Below are positions 46,081-58,286 of a stretch of 64,000 nt of DNA, piece after piece. Each line of letters begins with the position of its first letter. The first letter of the stretch is position 1. The position numbers and the translations under genes were made by a program. Source of the DNA: Globodera rostochiensis. Lineage: Eukaryota > Nematoda > Chromadorea > Rhabditida > Heteroderidae. Location: the NCBI GenBank assembly GCA_018350325.1, contig JAEVLN010000005.1:2366142-2430141 (forward strand), read 5' to 3'. The notes under the pieces were generated by a model. It saw only the letters and a program-made list of their open reading frames with translations. It made no database searches and had not been told where the DNA came from.

Positions 46081-47094
46081 CTCTTTGGCACACTATTTTC
46101 CTTTTTCATTTTTTGCCACTGGCACTTATTCCAATAATGCCCCAACGCACTTTATGCCATTAACAGCAAAACGTTATTTGGAAAAATTGCATCATCAAAC
46201 ATTTTTTGCCGCCCCGCCTTTAATCCGGGTTTTAGAGCTGATACTGAAATTGCAACATAAGCGGGGGACTCAAATGGCAAATGTTCAAAAGGCTCTAAGC
46301 GGGAGGGAGGCTCAGATAACTCAAAAATGTACAAAATCGGGGTTTGAATTCCGATCCCAAAAAACCCGGGCTAGCCTGTCTCTAATATATATTTATCTAA
46401 AATTTAAAAATAAATTTTATATTGAACCAAAAAATTTACCGAATTTTTTAAAAATTTCTCCGAAACCTTTTCACAAAATCAGACGAATTTACGGCTACCG
46501 GTATGAATCCCCCCACGATGGCTGATTCAGTCCCGCACTGAAGCTAATATTAAGCCTAACTTAGGCCTAGCCACCCTGGGTTGGGGTTTGTAGGCTTAGG
46601 TCTAAGCCTAGCTTAGACCAAGCTTAGGCTAAGCCTAAGACATTGAGGGGATTCGGGAAGTTTTGGCTGTGAGGGGATTTGGGCGGAGGGGATTCGGACC
46701 GGAAGCGGAATTGGCTTTTACTAACTGTTCATTAGATTCTTATCATCTGAACTTTTCTTATTTTCCAATTTTCCGTGCCAAAGGTGAATATTAATGCATT
46801 TTTCATTGGCCACTTCCTCAATGCCGTCGCCCAACGCGCGTCGTCTGTTGGCATTTGGCAAAATGCCAACAGACACGTAAGAAATTTTACTTCCCGCCGC
46901 CGCCGCATTGTCTCAGCAAAAAATGCGCGTGATGAATGGGCGTCTTGGCAATCTTGTCCGATCGCCGCTGATGCGCAATAAGTAATTTCAATGAATTAAG
47001 AAATCTCATTTTTGTCTGTGTACTGCTTGAAAATGTTGATCGATCTGCAAAATTTAAATTAATTACAAAAATAAATTTAATTAATTGATTAAGC

Positions 47095-47236
47095 TACCTC
47101 AACAACGGCGAGCCAAAAACTCCCCGAAGGCACAGCAGCGCGGGTGGCGAAGAAATGCCACGTGCCGTCCAATTTGACGAGTCCTCGGAGCAATACCGGT
47201 GTTTGTGCGGCTGTTTCCATGTGAAAACGGGCGCCT
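47095..47236 (-). CDS. Possible internal exon of unknown protein
   Basis: On the minus strand, from a GATGACATAG acceptor to GTTGAG|GTAGCT donor, the frame reads ARFHMETAAQTPVLLRGLVK, LDGTWHFFATRAAVPSGSF, WLAVVE. The composition is protein-like and both splice sites are plausible, but no partner exon was found and I do not recognise the sequence. Confidence 0.3.
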
Positions 47237-47686
47237 ATGTCATCGCAAGTGCGGAAATAGAAATTTATCACAATTAAAAATTTTGAAATTTCAAAATGAA
47301 AGCAATGATCGGGCATTGGGAATTTAAGAACGGGAGATCGGAACCGGTAGTACGGAAACTCCAGATGTTTGATGTCATAGTAACTTCTTTTCTTCTGACG
47401 GTTCCGCGGTCCCAATTCTAGGAAAGGGATGGCACTGTCACGGGTCGGGGGGTTGGACGACCGGACCCTTCAACCCTTCAGGGGACAATTGACTCTTCAA
47501 GGGACAATTGACTCTTCAGTGGACAAAATTGACCCTTCAGGGGATAATTGACTCTTCAGGGGATGACCCTTCAGGGGCGGCATGCTGGAGGTTCGGTTGG
47601 GATGAGGGGCTTCTTTCCGCAACACAATTAGTATTAAATGGCATATTGAATTGTAACTTGTGCATTCACTTTCACAAGTCCCGTAG

Positions 47687-49260
47687 GTCTTGAGCTGTTG
47701 CTGATCCTGATGTTCTTCCTGAACTCGTTGCTGGTGCTGATCCAGCAGCGAGACGACCTGGACGCGTCGTCGGGCGCCAACACGACGTTGTGGGGCGGCG
47801 CCCGGTTTGTCCGCACCGCCTTCACCGTCGAGTGCGTGTCGCTCGCGCTCGCATTGGCCTCCGTGCTGTTGCTGTTGGTCGGGCTCGGCCTCAATTCGGC
47901 CCCAATGCTCGTCCCACATCTCATTGTACAAGTGCGTTATGCTTCAGTTTAAGATGTGTAAAAACAATGCCAAAAAATAGTCCGGAATCCGGCATCCGGA
48001 ATTCCGGCACCCCAAAAAATGTTTAGAATCCGGCATCCGGAATTCCGGCTCCCAAAAAAATGTCCGGAATCCGGCATGCCTGACCCAAAAATGTCTCTGG
48101 AAGCCGGCATCCAGTTACATCCCTGCTCCCAGACATGCGAAGTTCACTGAGACTCGACTCGGGAACGGAAATTGATTGGCCTCGGGATTGATGAGACCCG
48201 ACAGACCGAATAAATTAATTTATTGAGAGAGACGAGACTCTCGAGCGCCTCCTCTGTGGAATATAAACGCCAAAAAATAAAACGAGTTTTTAGTAGAGCC
48301 CGGACCGATCAAGATTTTTGATCAAAATCTCGATCTATCCCCTAGTCGGGCTCTAGTTTTTAGGGGCAAATGAGCACCCAGAAAAGAGAACTCGGCATTT
48401 AGATACAATCCAAATTTTAGTCAAATTTTATGTGTCGCTGAAATGTGTTAACCCGACGCTGAACTGTCCATGTCATTTCAGTCCTCCCCGCTTCTGAAGC
48501 CGCTTCAATTCAAAGATTTTAAACGCGAGAACTGAGTCTTGCTTGAAGCCTTATCACCAATGTTTTGTGATGCGGTCCTTAATCTGATCAGTGATCGCGC
48601 TTCTTCGTTTAGTGCATCTCGCTGCTGTGCCTCTTTCTCATCCTCATTGTTGGCACAATTGCGCTGATCACTGATCTGTCCTCATTCTACCGTCTGATCA
48701 ATGTGGTGCCGTTCAACGAGTACCCGGGCCAACGGACGGTGGCATTCTCTGCCGAAACATCGGCCAGAGTGTACGCAATGCTCAGCCTATACTTTGCCAC
48801 CTTTTTGCTTGAGTGCTGGTTCCTCCGCATCATTTACAATTGCAACAGGTGGCTATAAAAATTTGAATTTTTAAATGAATTTAATTAACAACAAAATAAC
48901 GAACGCGTGATTCCCCGGACACCGAACCCGGATTTTTTTGAATAAATTTACGAAAAAATTGATTTGATTTATCGTTAGGACACTTATTTTACGGTAGTTT
49001 TATGTATGACTTTGTGTCTTTTGACCTTGATTAGGCCTAAAACCGCATTTCTAAAACGCGTAATTTTGTTCGAATCGGAGGGGGGGGGGGTTCAGTGTCC
49101 GGACAAAATGAGGGGGGGGGATCAAAGAGCGGATCAACTAATTAGGATCAACTAATTAATTACTTCTCGTATTTTCAGGTATTTTAATGAGAGGCGGAAG
49201 TACATGCGCTACTGTCTTGCCTACAGTACCCCTCTAAAAACATTGTACAGTGCGCGGTGA
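47687..49260 (+). CDS. Four-pass membrane protein, possibly LAPTM-like (5' end missing)
   Basis: Exons 47687-47931, 48613-48848 and 49179-49260 join in frame and end in TGA. Four hydrophobic spans: LELLLILMFFLNSLLVLI, ECVSLALALASVLLLLVGL, CISLLCLFLILIVGTIAL and YAMLSLYFATFLLECWFL, followed by RIIYNCNRYFNERRKYMRY and a short tail. An N-glycosylation site (NTT) lies in the first loop. The PMLVPHLIVQ segment before span 3 and the IIYNCNRYFN end of span 4 resemble lysosomal LAPTM proteins (YLINCVWNCYKYIN), so an endolysosomal role is possible; this is a weak, motif-level suggestion. A first exon with the start codon was not found. Intron 1 holds a 62-bp hAT-like MITE. Confidence 0.65.
48294..48355. 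mobile_element. hAT-like MITE (TAGAGCCCGG family), 62 bp
   Basis: The termini TAGAGCCCGG and CGGGCTCTA are flanked by a perfect 8-bp duplication, GTTTTTAG (48286-48293, 48356-48363). The interior is a palindrome around GATCAAGATTTTTGATCAAA. It is the smallest member, in an intron of the four-TM gene. Just upstream (about 47970-48120) are tandem CCGGAATCCGGCATCCGG words. Confidence 0.9.
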
Positions 49261-50306
49261 TTTTTTGTTGCCCGAGGGGCGCCGGCGGCGGCACATTTTG
49301 ACACAATTCATTTGTTTGTTTTGTTATTTGGAGACAATCAAATCGCTTTTGCCTATAGAAACAATTAGTGAGTGTGCCCTCACAAATCGGAATCAAAAAC
49401 CAAAATACCTAACCCTTCACATTTTTGATAAAATTTTAGCAAATTTTTGAAAAATTGAACATAAATCTTTTGATGTTTGAACCATTTTTTTGTTTGTTTG
49501 GTGTTTAGTGAGACCAGAATTTTGACCGAATTAACCACTGATGGAAATGGGCGGGTTCAGGCCGTGGATGGGAGCCGACGACCTCAAAAAATTTCGGAAA
49601 TCGGAAGCCCGACCATCCCTGGTTCAGGCAACCGAATGATCGGATTCACTGATCAAAAAAAGCTTTGAAAGCCAGCAGATCATAGTGCGCCATTGAGGAA
49701 TTGAAATTTTACAATATATAATTGAAGTGATGGGATTTTGGAAAAAACGAACAACTAAGCCTACCTAGAATCCTTACACTCGGGCTGCATCGCTAATTTC
49801 ATGCTTAATTAGGCTTTTTTAGGGAATTATGGAAGATTAAACTCAATTTTTTGTTGTTTTTCGAAATATGGCCGGTCATCGAAACACTGACGGCGCCGGC
49901 ACCGACAAATCCCGTCCCGGACATTTGCACACTTTTGTATTATAATTGACACATTTTGTCAGCGATAAATGAATGAATTAACAAATGTTGGGTACAAAAA
50001 TCACAAAACAACGAAGAAGCAATGGATTTTGTTTTAAATAAAATTTTAGAAAAAACAAATTAGGTAATGAAATGTTGAAAATGATGTGCACCATCGATAT
50101 GTGTGAATGGAGGTGAATGAAGCCAAATATGTAATGTTGTTGTTCAGCTCAAATGTATTCATTCTTTGGTCGTTCAAGCGCACCGGCGCCATTAGCCTAA
50201 AATGAGCACAATTTTTTAAAGAAAATTGATCCACAAATTGGAAGTAAAATTTGATAATTATGTTTAAATCATTCAATTGAACACTTTAGCTGTGTTTCAA
50301 GACATA

Positions 50307-50452
50307 CCGTATTCCTCTAATGGATCCCCCCGGGCTATATTTTTCAATCCTCCCAAAAGGGGGGCTCTATTAGAGGGGGGGGGGGGAGGGTGGAGGGGGC
50401 TTAATTAATTAGAGTCGGGGGGGGGGGGGGGGCTCTATTAGAGGAAATACGG
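50307..50452. mobile_element. Tc1/mariner-type MITE (CCGTATTCCTCTAAT ends), 146 bp
   Basis: CCGTATTCCTCTAATGGA at the left and TCTATTAGAGGAAATACGG at the right are inverted repeats, flanked by TA (50305-50306, 50453-50454). The interior is mostly G-tracts, with one inner repeat of CTCTATTAGAG. It lies about 100 bp downstream of the GPCR gene's stop codon. Confidence 0.8.
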
Positions 50453-50551
50453 TACTTGAAAAATAGGATGTTGAACGATTGGACAAAATTCGATCATTTT
50501 TGCTTGTTCCCGCCACCGAAACGGGGGAGGGGGGGGGGCGGGAGGCTGAAC

Positions 50552-52697
50552 TCATTTTTCAAAAAAAACAAATGTTGTGCCGTGCCGTACCTGGACAAGC
50601 ATTTGCCCGTTGCCCAGTGAGATGCAGGTCGTCTGCTGCGTGTCCCGGTTGCTGCTTTCTCGTTGCTGCAGCAGCTGCTTTTTCTGTTGCGGCGGCGTCG
50701 CCTGCCGTCGGTCACCGCACGACGTGCCGTGTTCACTGCGCACACTGCCGCCGCTGGCGCCGCTGTGCATTTTTCGTCGCAACAGCAGCGAATTTGCGGT
50801 GCGCAGAAACACTTCTGGAAAGCACAAAAAATTTGTTATTAGCATTCATTGGCTGCCACATTTTTGTGGTATTCAAAATTCTCCAAAATTTCCACAAATT
50901 AAAAAAAAACATCTCAAAAAATAATGGAAAATGCCGGAAATCTTGTACAAAAGTTTGACAATAAACGGCGCACCTTTAAAAGTGGGGTTCAGCCACGCGT
51001 ACAGAATCGGGTTGGCCACATTGGTGGTCATCGCAACGCTGAAATTGTAATTTTGCATTTTTTGTTTTGTTTTATGGGTGGGCCATTAAAGATCGGACCG
51101 ATCGAGATTCTCGATCAAAATTCGGCATATATCAACATCACAATCAAATATCGATCGGAAAAATTTTGGCTTGACCGAGATTTTCAAGCTTCTCGATGGA
51201 AATCTCGATCAATCCTCGGAAATCCGATCTCTAGTGGCACCATGACGGACAGAGACGGGGCTTGCTCACCTGTGCGTGACCATCGACAGGAAGTACGTGT
51301 AGTTGATGTTGTTCCAGTGCAGCAACTGCTCGTCGTACTCAATGACCATCTCGCGAATCTTCAAAGGCAAATTTTGATCAAAATATTCAATCAATTAATT
51401 AAGCATTTTCTCGCGCACATTGTGCGGCAACCACGCGAAGAAGAAGAACAGCACAATGGTGACCAAAATGAGGGTGGTCCGGCGTTGCTGCTTGCTGACC
51501 GCGTGCACGCGATGCGCACGGTCGCTGTCCGAACGGGACGGCACTCGGCACAGATTGTCCACGCTTTGGCACTGCAAAAAAATGTTTTTTGAAAATTTTA
51601 AATATTTTATGCCCGCGAGCGCTCCCTCCCCACCCACCTTTTCCCCAATGCTTCCATCTGCGGCCGCCGCATTGGACAACTTGGCCAACATTGTTTGGCG
51701 CTCATTCAATTTTTGCAGTTTTGAGTTTGCGCGACGCCTGAGCAGCGCGAAGATGGACGCGTAACAGTAGGACATGGTGACAAACGGGATCAGAAACTGC
51801 AGCACCAGCACGCTCAAGGCGTACCCGCGACGAATTTGCGTGCTCGGCCACTGCTCGGTGCAGAACTGCAACAACAACAAAAAAATGCCCATTTGCTGTC
51901 TCCAAGTTTTAAAAAATAGAAACCAAAATCGTTAAATTTAAACCCCTGGGCCTGCCCATCTGTGCCCACCCAGTCACAAAAAACGGAACGCCATGGGCAC
52001 TGCACTACTACAGTACCTTGCCACAGTATCCGTCGTATTCAACCAGTGTCATGTGCACACTGTAGGGCACTGAGATGAGCACAGAAAGCAGCCACAGCAC
52101 AGCAGCAACCACTGTTGCCTTGGCCGGACTGATTGAGCCCGAGTGCGGGTACAGCACCAGCCAGTAGCGGTCAATGGCGATGGCGGACAGCGAGAAGGTG
52201 GACACAAACACGGAGGCGGCCTGTAATAATTGAACAAATACAAGCCAGCCAAGTGCAAGCTGTACCTGAACCATCGGTAGCAGATGGCATATGGCGGAGC
52301 CAAACAGCCACTCCTTGTAAATGTAAGAGACGGGAGTGAACGGCAACGACAGCAGGCACACAATGATGTCGGAGATGGCCAGGTTCAGGATGAAAATGTT
52401 CTGCACACTTCGCAAATGCTGACACCGGATGGTGACAATGACAATGGCCAAGTTGCCGAGCAGTCCCAGCACAAAAATGTTGCTGTACAGCACCAGAAAC
52501 AGCGTGATGGCCCATGCAGAGTTGCTGGGGTCAGGCTGCTGGTCCACGTAGTGAAGACATTGCTGCTGCAGCTGCTGTTGCTGTTCGTGGGGCTGGTCAA
52601 GCTGTACAACCGCCGAGTGCAGCCGTGCCGTTTGAACGACGCTTACTGCTGTTGAGGAGGAGGACGGTGCGTCCCCGCCGGTGAAAAGCATTTCCAT
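50552..52697 (-). CDS. Neuropeptide Y-like (NPR-type) G protein-coupled receptor, about 477 aa
   Basis: Minus-strand exons 52697-52266, 52220-52017, 51865-51638, 51571-51419, 51358-51270, 51038-50974 and 50814-50552 (or a donor at 50591) sum to 1434 nt in frame. After a Ser- and Gln-rich extracellular N-terminus come seven spans: TM1 with GN, TM2 NLAISD, TM3 ending AIDRY (about 161-163), a Cys in ECL1 (AICH) and ECL2 (YCGKFC), TM6 FFFFAWLPHN, TM7 NVANPILYAW (NPxxY). The loop IEYDEQLLHW and TM7 start YFLSMVTH are typical of nematode NPR/NPY-type receptors, which bind FMRFamide-like neuropeptides. ICL3 is long. The C-tail has Gln-rich and Ser-rich stretches. The final exon boundary is uncertain: reading through the 50591 donor gives a short tail ending FVFFEK. 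Confidence 0.92.
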
Positions 52698-53639
52698 GCC
52701 TTGGGGGGGGGGAGGAGAAATTTTTGAATTTTGAACGCAAATTCTTTGAAAAATGTTTCATTCTTACGCGGTTTATATAGAGAACGGATTAAGGAAGTTG
52801 TATAATCTTTTAACGGTAAATTTTTGACATTTAAAGCAGAAAACAACAAATTCGGATAATGCATCAAATTCGGGTGCTCAATGTTCTGGCGCTGGATTAC
52901 GATGGAATTGCTGAGCTTTAATAGCCCTCAACAACCAACCACCTTGCGCTTTAAATGCCTTGGGGGGTGAATGAATGTGCGTCAAATTGCAAATGAAAAA
53001 TTTTGTAAATTTAAGTTCTTAAGAAGGGCAAAAGTGGGGTCTTAAAAGAGCTAAGGCACAAAAAATTATGCCCCGAGGACTGCCAAAGTGCTGGGGGCGC
53101 ATTTTGCGCACCCAAAATTTGGTGTTTAATCAGAAATGCCAAAAAAAAATTATAATTATTAAAGATGACGAATTTGAACAGAAAGTCGTCTAGATGTCAA
53201 ACAAAATGATTTCTTTTAAACGGCTTCGTACTTTCAAAGATAAAAAAAATTTGCCCCTCCGGGGCTCTCCTCACTCAATGCCCGGCGCCGTCGGCAATTT
53301 GAGACACCTTTTAACCTTAGCCTGGGATAAACGATTTGGCAAATTGACACTGACAGAATTTGTCCATTTTGATTTGAATAGTAATTGACGCAAATTCAAA
53401 TTCAATCCAATGCATAATTAGGGAACAAAAAAATTAATTATTTCATTGAATAGTATACTAAACATAAGCCCAAAAGTCAATTTACGAAGAGTGCCGTCGT
53501 ACTCGTGTGAACATTTCCGACAATTGGCACAAATTATTCGCGATTTACGAAGAATGCCATTGTCACCTATTTTTTTGGTGGGAAGTGTTTTGCTTTGTGG
53601 TGGAGGCGGGGGGGGGATTAAGCTAGGACGGCGTGCAAA

Positions 53640-54040
53640 CCGACTCCTGACCCTGGGGGCAATAACTTTGTTAAAAAAACCAAACCCCGAGGCAACCCTT
53701 GATTAAACCCGAATCTAGACCCCGGGGCAATAACTTTGTTAAACAAACGAATCCAAACCCTGAGGCAACCCTTGATTAAAACCGAATCTAGACCCCGGGG
53801 GGCAAACCCTGAATCCAGACCCCGGGGCAATAACTTTGTTAAACAAACGAATCCAGATCCCCGGGGGCATAACATTGTTAAACAAACGAATCCAAACCCT
53901 GAGGCAATACCTTTATTAAACCCGAACCCAGACCCCGGGGCAAACTTTGTTAAACCCGAATCCAGACCCCGGGGGCAATAACTTTGTTAAACCCAAATCC
54001 AGACCCCGGGGCACTAACATTGTTAAACCCGAAGTCTCGG
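53640..54040. repeat. Minisatellite of about 36-46 bp, about 9 units
   Basis: Units are variants of CCGAATCCAGACCCCGGGG then GCAATAACTTTGTTAAAC. Unit length varies because short and long forms alternate. Words AACCC...CCCCGGGGGCAATA are shared with the array at 10.09-10.37 kb. Confidence 0.9.
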
Positions 54041-54769
54041 ATAGTCCGGTTTTGTTCTACCCTTAAAAATAAAAAGCTCCAAAAATTAAGATGCTTTGAA
54101 TGTTTTTGATTTGTGAAAAAGCAATCAAGTGGTGAAATGAGTGAATTAAAATTGGCACCGACAGCATTCTGTTGGATGCCAAAAGCTTTGGGCTCAAATA
54201 TTTGCGGGTGAAAGGGCACTAAACGACCGACGTGCGAGTGGTGGGGATGAGAAAATTACGCTGTTTTGGCATTGGCACAAAATGCCAAAGGCGAAAAACA
54301 TCGGTGGGGGGGGGGGTAGGGCATGAAATGAAAGATTCTTTTTATTAATTACCATACGTACAAAGAATTGCCATCATTCGTTACTAGAAATGCCATCGCT
54401 TAACAACACGCTTGTTTGAAAATATTTACCTTTTTTGCTCAATGTTCTCATAAATTTAGCAAAATTTAAACAAAAACAAAATAATAAATTGGGCTTTAAA
54501 ATCCAGGATTGCCACAGCACATATTTCTAAGGTAAATCAACGCAAAACAAAATGCAAAGTAAAGAAAATTTGATAATATGTATTTGCGCATAAATTGTGA
54601 GTTGTCACGAATCATTAGGGTGACACTTTTAGGTTCGAAAAACCTCGAAATAGGTACCTAAAATATGTGCAAAAAAGTGCCAAAATAGGTACTAAAAGGT
54701 GCGAAAAAAATGAGTTTAAAATAACAATAATGGCATTTAAATTTACTTCTAAATTATCGATTAGTAGGG

Positions 54770-55010
54770 CTGCTACTTTTAGGCAAGAAAAAGTGCAAAA
54801 TAGGCGCCTAAAAAAGCGAAATTCTATGGAGGAAAAATTCGAATTTTATTGTAATTTTTATAAAAAATTTTCAAAAAATAGTGATCTTGGCAAGAAAAAT
54901 TCAAATTTTATTACATTTTTCTAAAATGTTTTTCAAGTATTTTCAACTAAAAACTTGTTTCGTGCATAACTTGCCAAAACGAAGCTGCTATCATCCCTAC
55001 TAATCATATT
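54770..55010. mobile_element. Possible MITE with GATTAGTAGGG termini
   Basis: GATTAGTAGGGCTGCTA near 54760 and TAGCAGC... in the form GCTGCTATCATCCCTACTAATC near 55005 are inverted. The body (ACTTTTAGGCAAGAAAAAGTGC and similar) has relatives at 54617-54710 and 34120-34230. No clear target duplication. Confidence 0.45.
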
Positions 55011-56074
55011 TATAAGTATCGCCACTTTCCAAATCTTAAAAACCCAACACAAAATCATTCGTTTTGGCAAATTCAACTCGGAAGTCTATGAAAAACCTCT
55101 GAGCCCCAGAAATCAGTACAAAAAACAGTACATTTTCTTTAAAAAAAGTTTCTTTAAAAAATGTACGAATGGCATCCCTAGCTTAAAAAGTTGTTGGTCG
55201 GGATTGATCGAGGCCTCGGGATCGGGGAAAAGCCATCGGGGACAAGCCGTCGGGGAGACAAATAGCGCCGTAGGGGGGAGAGAGTGGGAAAAATGAAATT
55301 TACAAATTAGGCAAATTTTAAGTGCCCCCAAAAATGTTATTTTGTTGTTTTTTTTGAGACTTTGATGCTTAGTTCTGCCGGGCACACTTCTAAATGAGTG
55401 GCGTAACTTTATGGCACAGAATGGAGTGTCTGCGCGAGTGCTTACAGATTACACAGACCAGACCAAACTTGGCACTATTACACATTTTGGCATTTTGAGT
55501 TTTTTTTTGCGTTTGTGTCGTGCCAAAGTGCTTCTTCTTCTTCCACACATCGCCATTACTGTTCAATCATTTTTAGCTCAGATTAACACAAAATCGTAGA
55601 GCGTCCCGCAAAAATCTTTTTTTCATGAGCTGTTGCTAATGACTTTTTCTGATGGAGGGGGGGGGGGAGAGAGAGTCATTACCATACATTTTGGGGGCTT
55701 TATGGTCGGCTTATGGACCTTTTAGCATCAAATTTCTTTTTTATTTTGCGAAAGCTTTTTGGCGGGTCGTCGTTAGATGAGAAGAAAAAAAATTTGCTTG
55801 TGGCTTATGCATAGCAAAAATTAGGCACTTCCGTCAAACACTCAAAATGTATGTGAATCTGAACCTTGTACACGACGGTTTTTGCGTTTCTTGGAACTTT
55901 CCAATTATAATAAATAAAATTGGACGGATTTTTTGTGATGTTTGGCCAAAGATTGTGCACATTTCTGTCCAATTAAAAATGTGCCCGCCCCAATTTTCCC
56001 CCCCCCCCCCCCGGGCGATGGTTTTTGTTTGACTTTGGGGGATGAAAATGACGCTACGGGCGACGGATGTTTCG

Positions 56075-56411
56075 GTGCTAGGTCGTTTCGTAAATTCGCC
56101 ACATATATTTTATGAAGCAATTTTAGACATCATAACTTTATACACACCGCACTAAATCAGTTAAGCCTTATACTAATGGAAAGCTCTAAATAAATAGAAA
56201 CTATTTGTAAAACTAAACAAAGCAGTAAATCAAAGTCTAAAAAAGTTATGATCAGAAACCCACAAAAAAAAAAACCCGATTTTTGGCAATTTTTTGGCAA
56301 TTTTACATTATAACTTTTTTGAAATTTATCAAAACACTTCGATTTTGCTGGAATGCTTTTTCTACTCATTTAGTTCGAATGATTGGCAGTTTTTACGAAA
56401 CGACCCAGCAC
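56075..56411. mobile_element. Mutator-like MITE, second copy (337 bp)
   Basis: The ends GTGCTAGGTCGTTTCGTAAA and TTTACGAAACGACCCAGCAC match the element at 17309-17779. Interior stretches (CACTAAATCAGTTAAGCC, GATTTTTGGCAATTTTACAT) are shared in the opposite orientation. The right TIR is largely deleted. ATGTTTCG on both sides (56067-56074, 56415-56422) is a partial target duplication. Confidence 0.75.
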
Positions 56412-57589
56412 GAAATGTTTCGTTTCAATTTTCTGTGCGTTTTTGGTAAGCTTTTTGCGCATGATCTATTCAATGGGGAATTTGGCAGCATTCAATGGCA
56501 CATATTTATTTTTGGGAATGCCAATGGCACTAATAAATGCATGGAAATGAAGCGATGCCCATTAAACTCCCACGGCCTCATTCCCCTCGGGGGAGAGGGG
56601 GGGGGGGGGGGCGGGGGACGGCAAAGCGCTCCAAGGAGAATATTTTCCAGAAAATTTTCCCCCAAGGCATGAAAAAGATTGTCACGAAAACTTAAAATAA
56701 TTATATTGAAAGTGACGAACAATTTATTTGAGTTATAAGTGCTTTGAATACAAAAAAGTATTGAAACGCAAAAGTCAAATTTTTGAATTCATAGAAAATT
56801 GTGCGGAAATTTTTTTAAAAATGAATTTTGCTTTAAATAATTCTAAATTTCTCTCCATTGTCTTTTTCAAATATGAACAGAATGCCAAATGAAAAGGAAG
56901 AAGAATTTTTGGGTAAGAAAATTTGTTGGAGCGGAAACTAAAATTTGGGTTAAAAAATTTTTTGTTTTGGCACAAACTTTGCCTTAAAATTGGATTCCAC
57001 CCGAACAGTTTTCCGAAAATAGAATTTTAAATTTTTAACTAAATTTCAATAAATCTTAAAAACTAAATAAATATTTAATTTTTATTGAAATATATATATT
57101 TAATAAAATTTTCCCACTTAAAATTTGCACTTTGGCCAAAATTGTATGTGCGCTACGGCTTTTTGGCATTGAAATTTGAGGCCCTCCGGGGGCCAAATTG
57201 TTATTTATTTGTGCAGGGATTAAATTACGCGTCACTGCTTAAGCTGATTATGCGGGGGAAGCGGCCGGCCGCTGGGGATGATTGGTGGGAAAAGGTTTTT
57301 TAATTTTTCCAATTTTTTATAAAATTATTTGCCCTTAGGGCGGCGGCGCCGCCGCTATTATCCTTTGGCCATCCATGCCAAAGTTGGCCGCCATGTGGTC
57401 GCTCTCGGTCAACAAGGTCATAAGACCCCTCTCTTTTTGAGCGGCTTTTCCCCTCCCCCCGACTCCCCCCCCCCCCCCCCCCCCCGCGTGTTGGAATTAC
57501 GCATGAACGCCGCCGGCGGCATTCACCACTTAAGAAGCCACGCCAAAATATGCCGAGCAATAAAATTCAAAAAATTTTGGGCTCTCGGA

Positions 57590-57850
57590 ATCGTTGGCCT
57601 TAGAAAATTGAAATTTGGAAAAAAAAAATCGGAAAATATGAGCAGAAAGAGACAGAATTCAGCGACAAAAATGAAGACGAAGAAGCTGCAAAGAATCAAA
57701 TTTTACGCAAAATGCTGGGGGTTAGTCGGGAATTGTCGTTTTAAGAAAATTGAAATTTAAAAAAATCGGAAAATATGAGCAGAAAGAGACAGAATTCATC
57801 GACAAAAATGCGAAGAAGCTGCAAAGAATCGAATTTTACGCAAAATGTTG
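57590..57850. repeat. 137-bp tandem duplication
   Basis: AGCAGAAAGAGACAGAATTC begins at 57641 and again at 57778. The two copies share about 110 bp (GAAGCTGCAAAGAATC, TTTTACGCAAAATG) with small indels. No coding evidence. Confidence 0.85.
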
Positions 57851-58138
57851 AGGCGGGGGGGGGGGCTTTCATAATCGGAAATTGCCGACGCTTTCGAGAA
57901 GTGTAAAAAAACATCAATAAGGGTAATTTGATGCCCCGCCTTCAAAATCCCCTCGGGGGTTGAGGCGTTTTACAAATTCTTTGCAATTTGTGCCCACGCG
58001 AGGCACAAACAATGAGTCAAAAATTGGCGCCTACATGCAAAAGGAATTAAAATTTAGCATAATTTTCACGAAAAAATGTCGTTGACATCAATAAAAAAAT
58101 GTAATTAATTTTTTCGACAACATTTAACTATTTTCAAT

Positions 58139-58286
58139 TAGAGCCCGGAGATCAAGATGTCGAGACGAGATTCTCGAAAAAGCACGAGATTCTCGGAAAA
58201 AAATCTCGGAAAATTTCTTCGAGCGAGTTCTCGAGTCGAGATTTTTCCAGATCTCGAGTCGAGATTCTCGTCTCGACCGGGCTCTA
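58139..58286. mobile_element. hAT-like MITE (TAGAGCCCGG family), 148 bp
   Basis: Perfect termini TAGAGCCCGG and CCGGGCTCTA, with a perfect 8-bp duplication TTTTCAAT (58131-58138, 58287-58294). The interior is GAGACGAGATTCTCG palindromes, as in the copy at 38973. Confidence 0.95.

Larger units (their letters stand above)
42810..47090. other. Long region without a supported gene
   Basis: It contains repeats of ATGCTTTCAAATGATCTCA (42910-43100), the 117-bp tandem array, multiple C-tracts and a pyrimidine-rich tract. Open frames such as 43346-43657 (minus) and 44497-44946 (plus) run through homopolymers and are Pro/Gly-rich artefacts. I find no frame with convincing motifs or splice structure. 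Confidence 0.6.

Noticed and set aside
45574..46137. A 187-codon open frame rich in Ser, Phe and Leu
   Set aside because: It is the translation of a TCTC/CTTT pyrimidine tract, with no splice structure or motif. All frames on this strand are similarly open.
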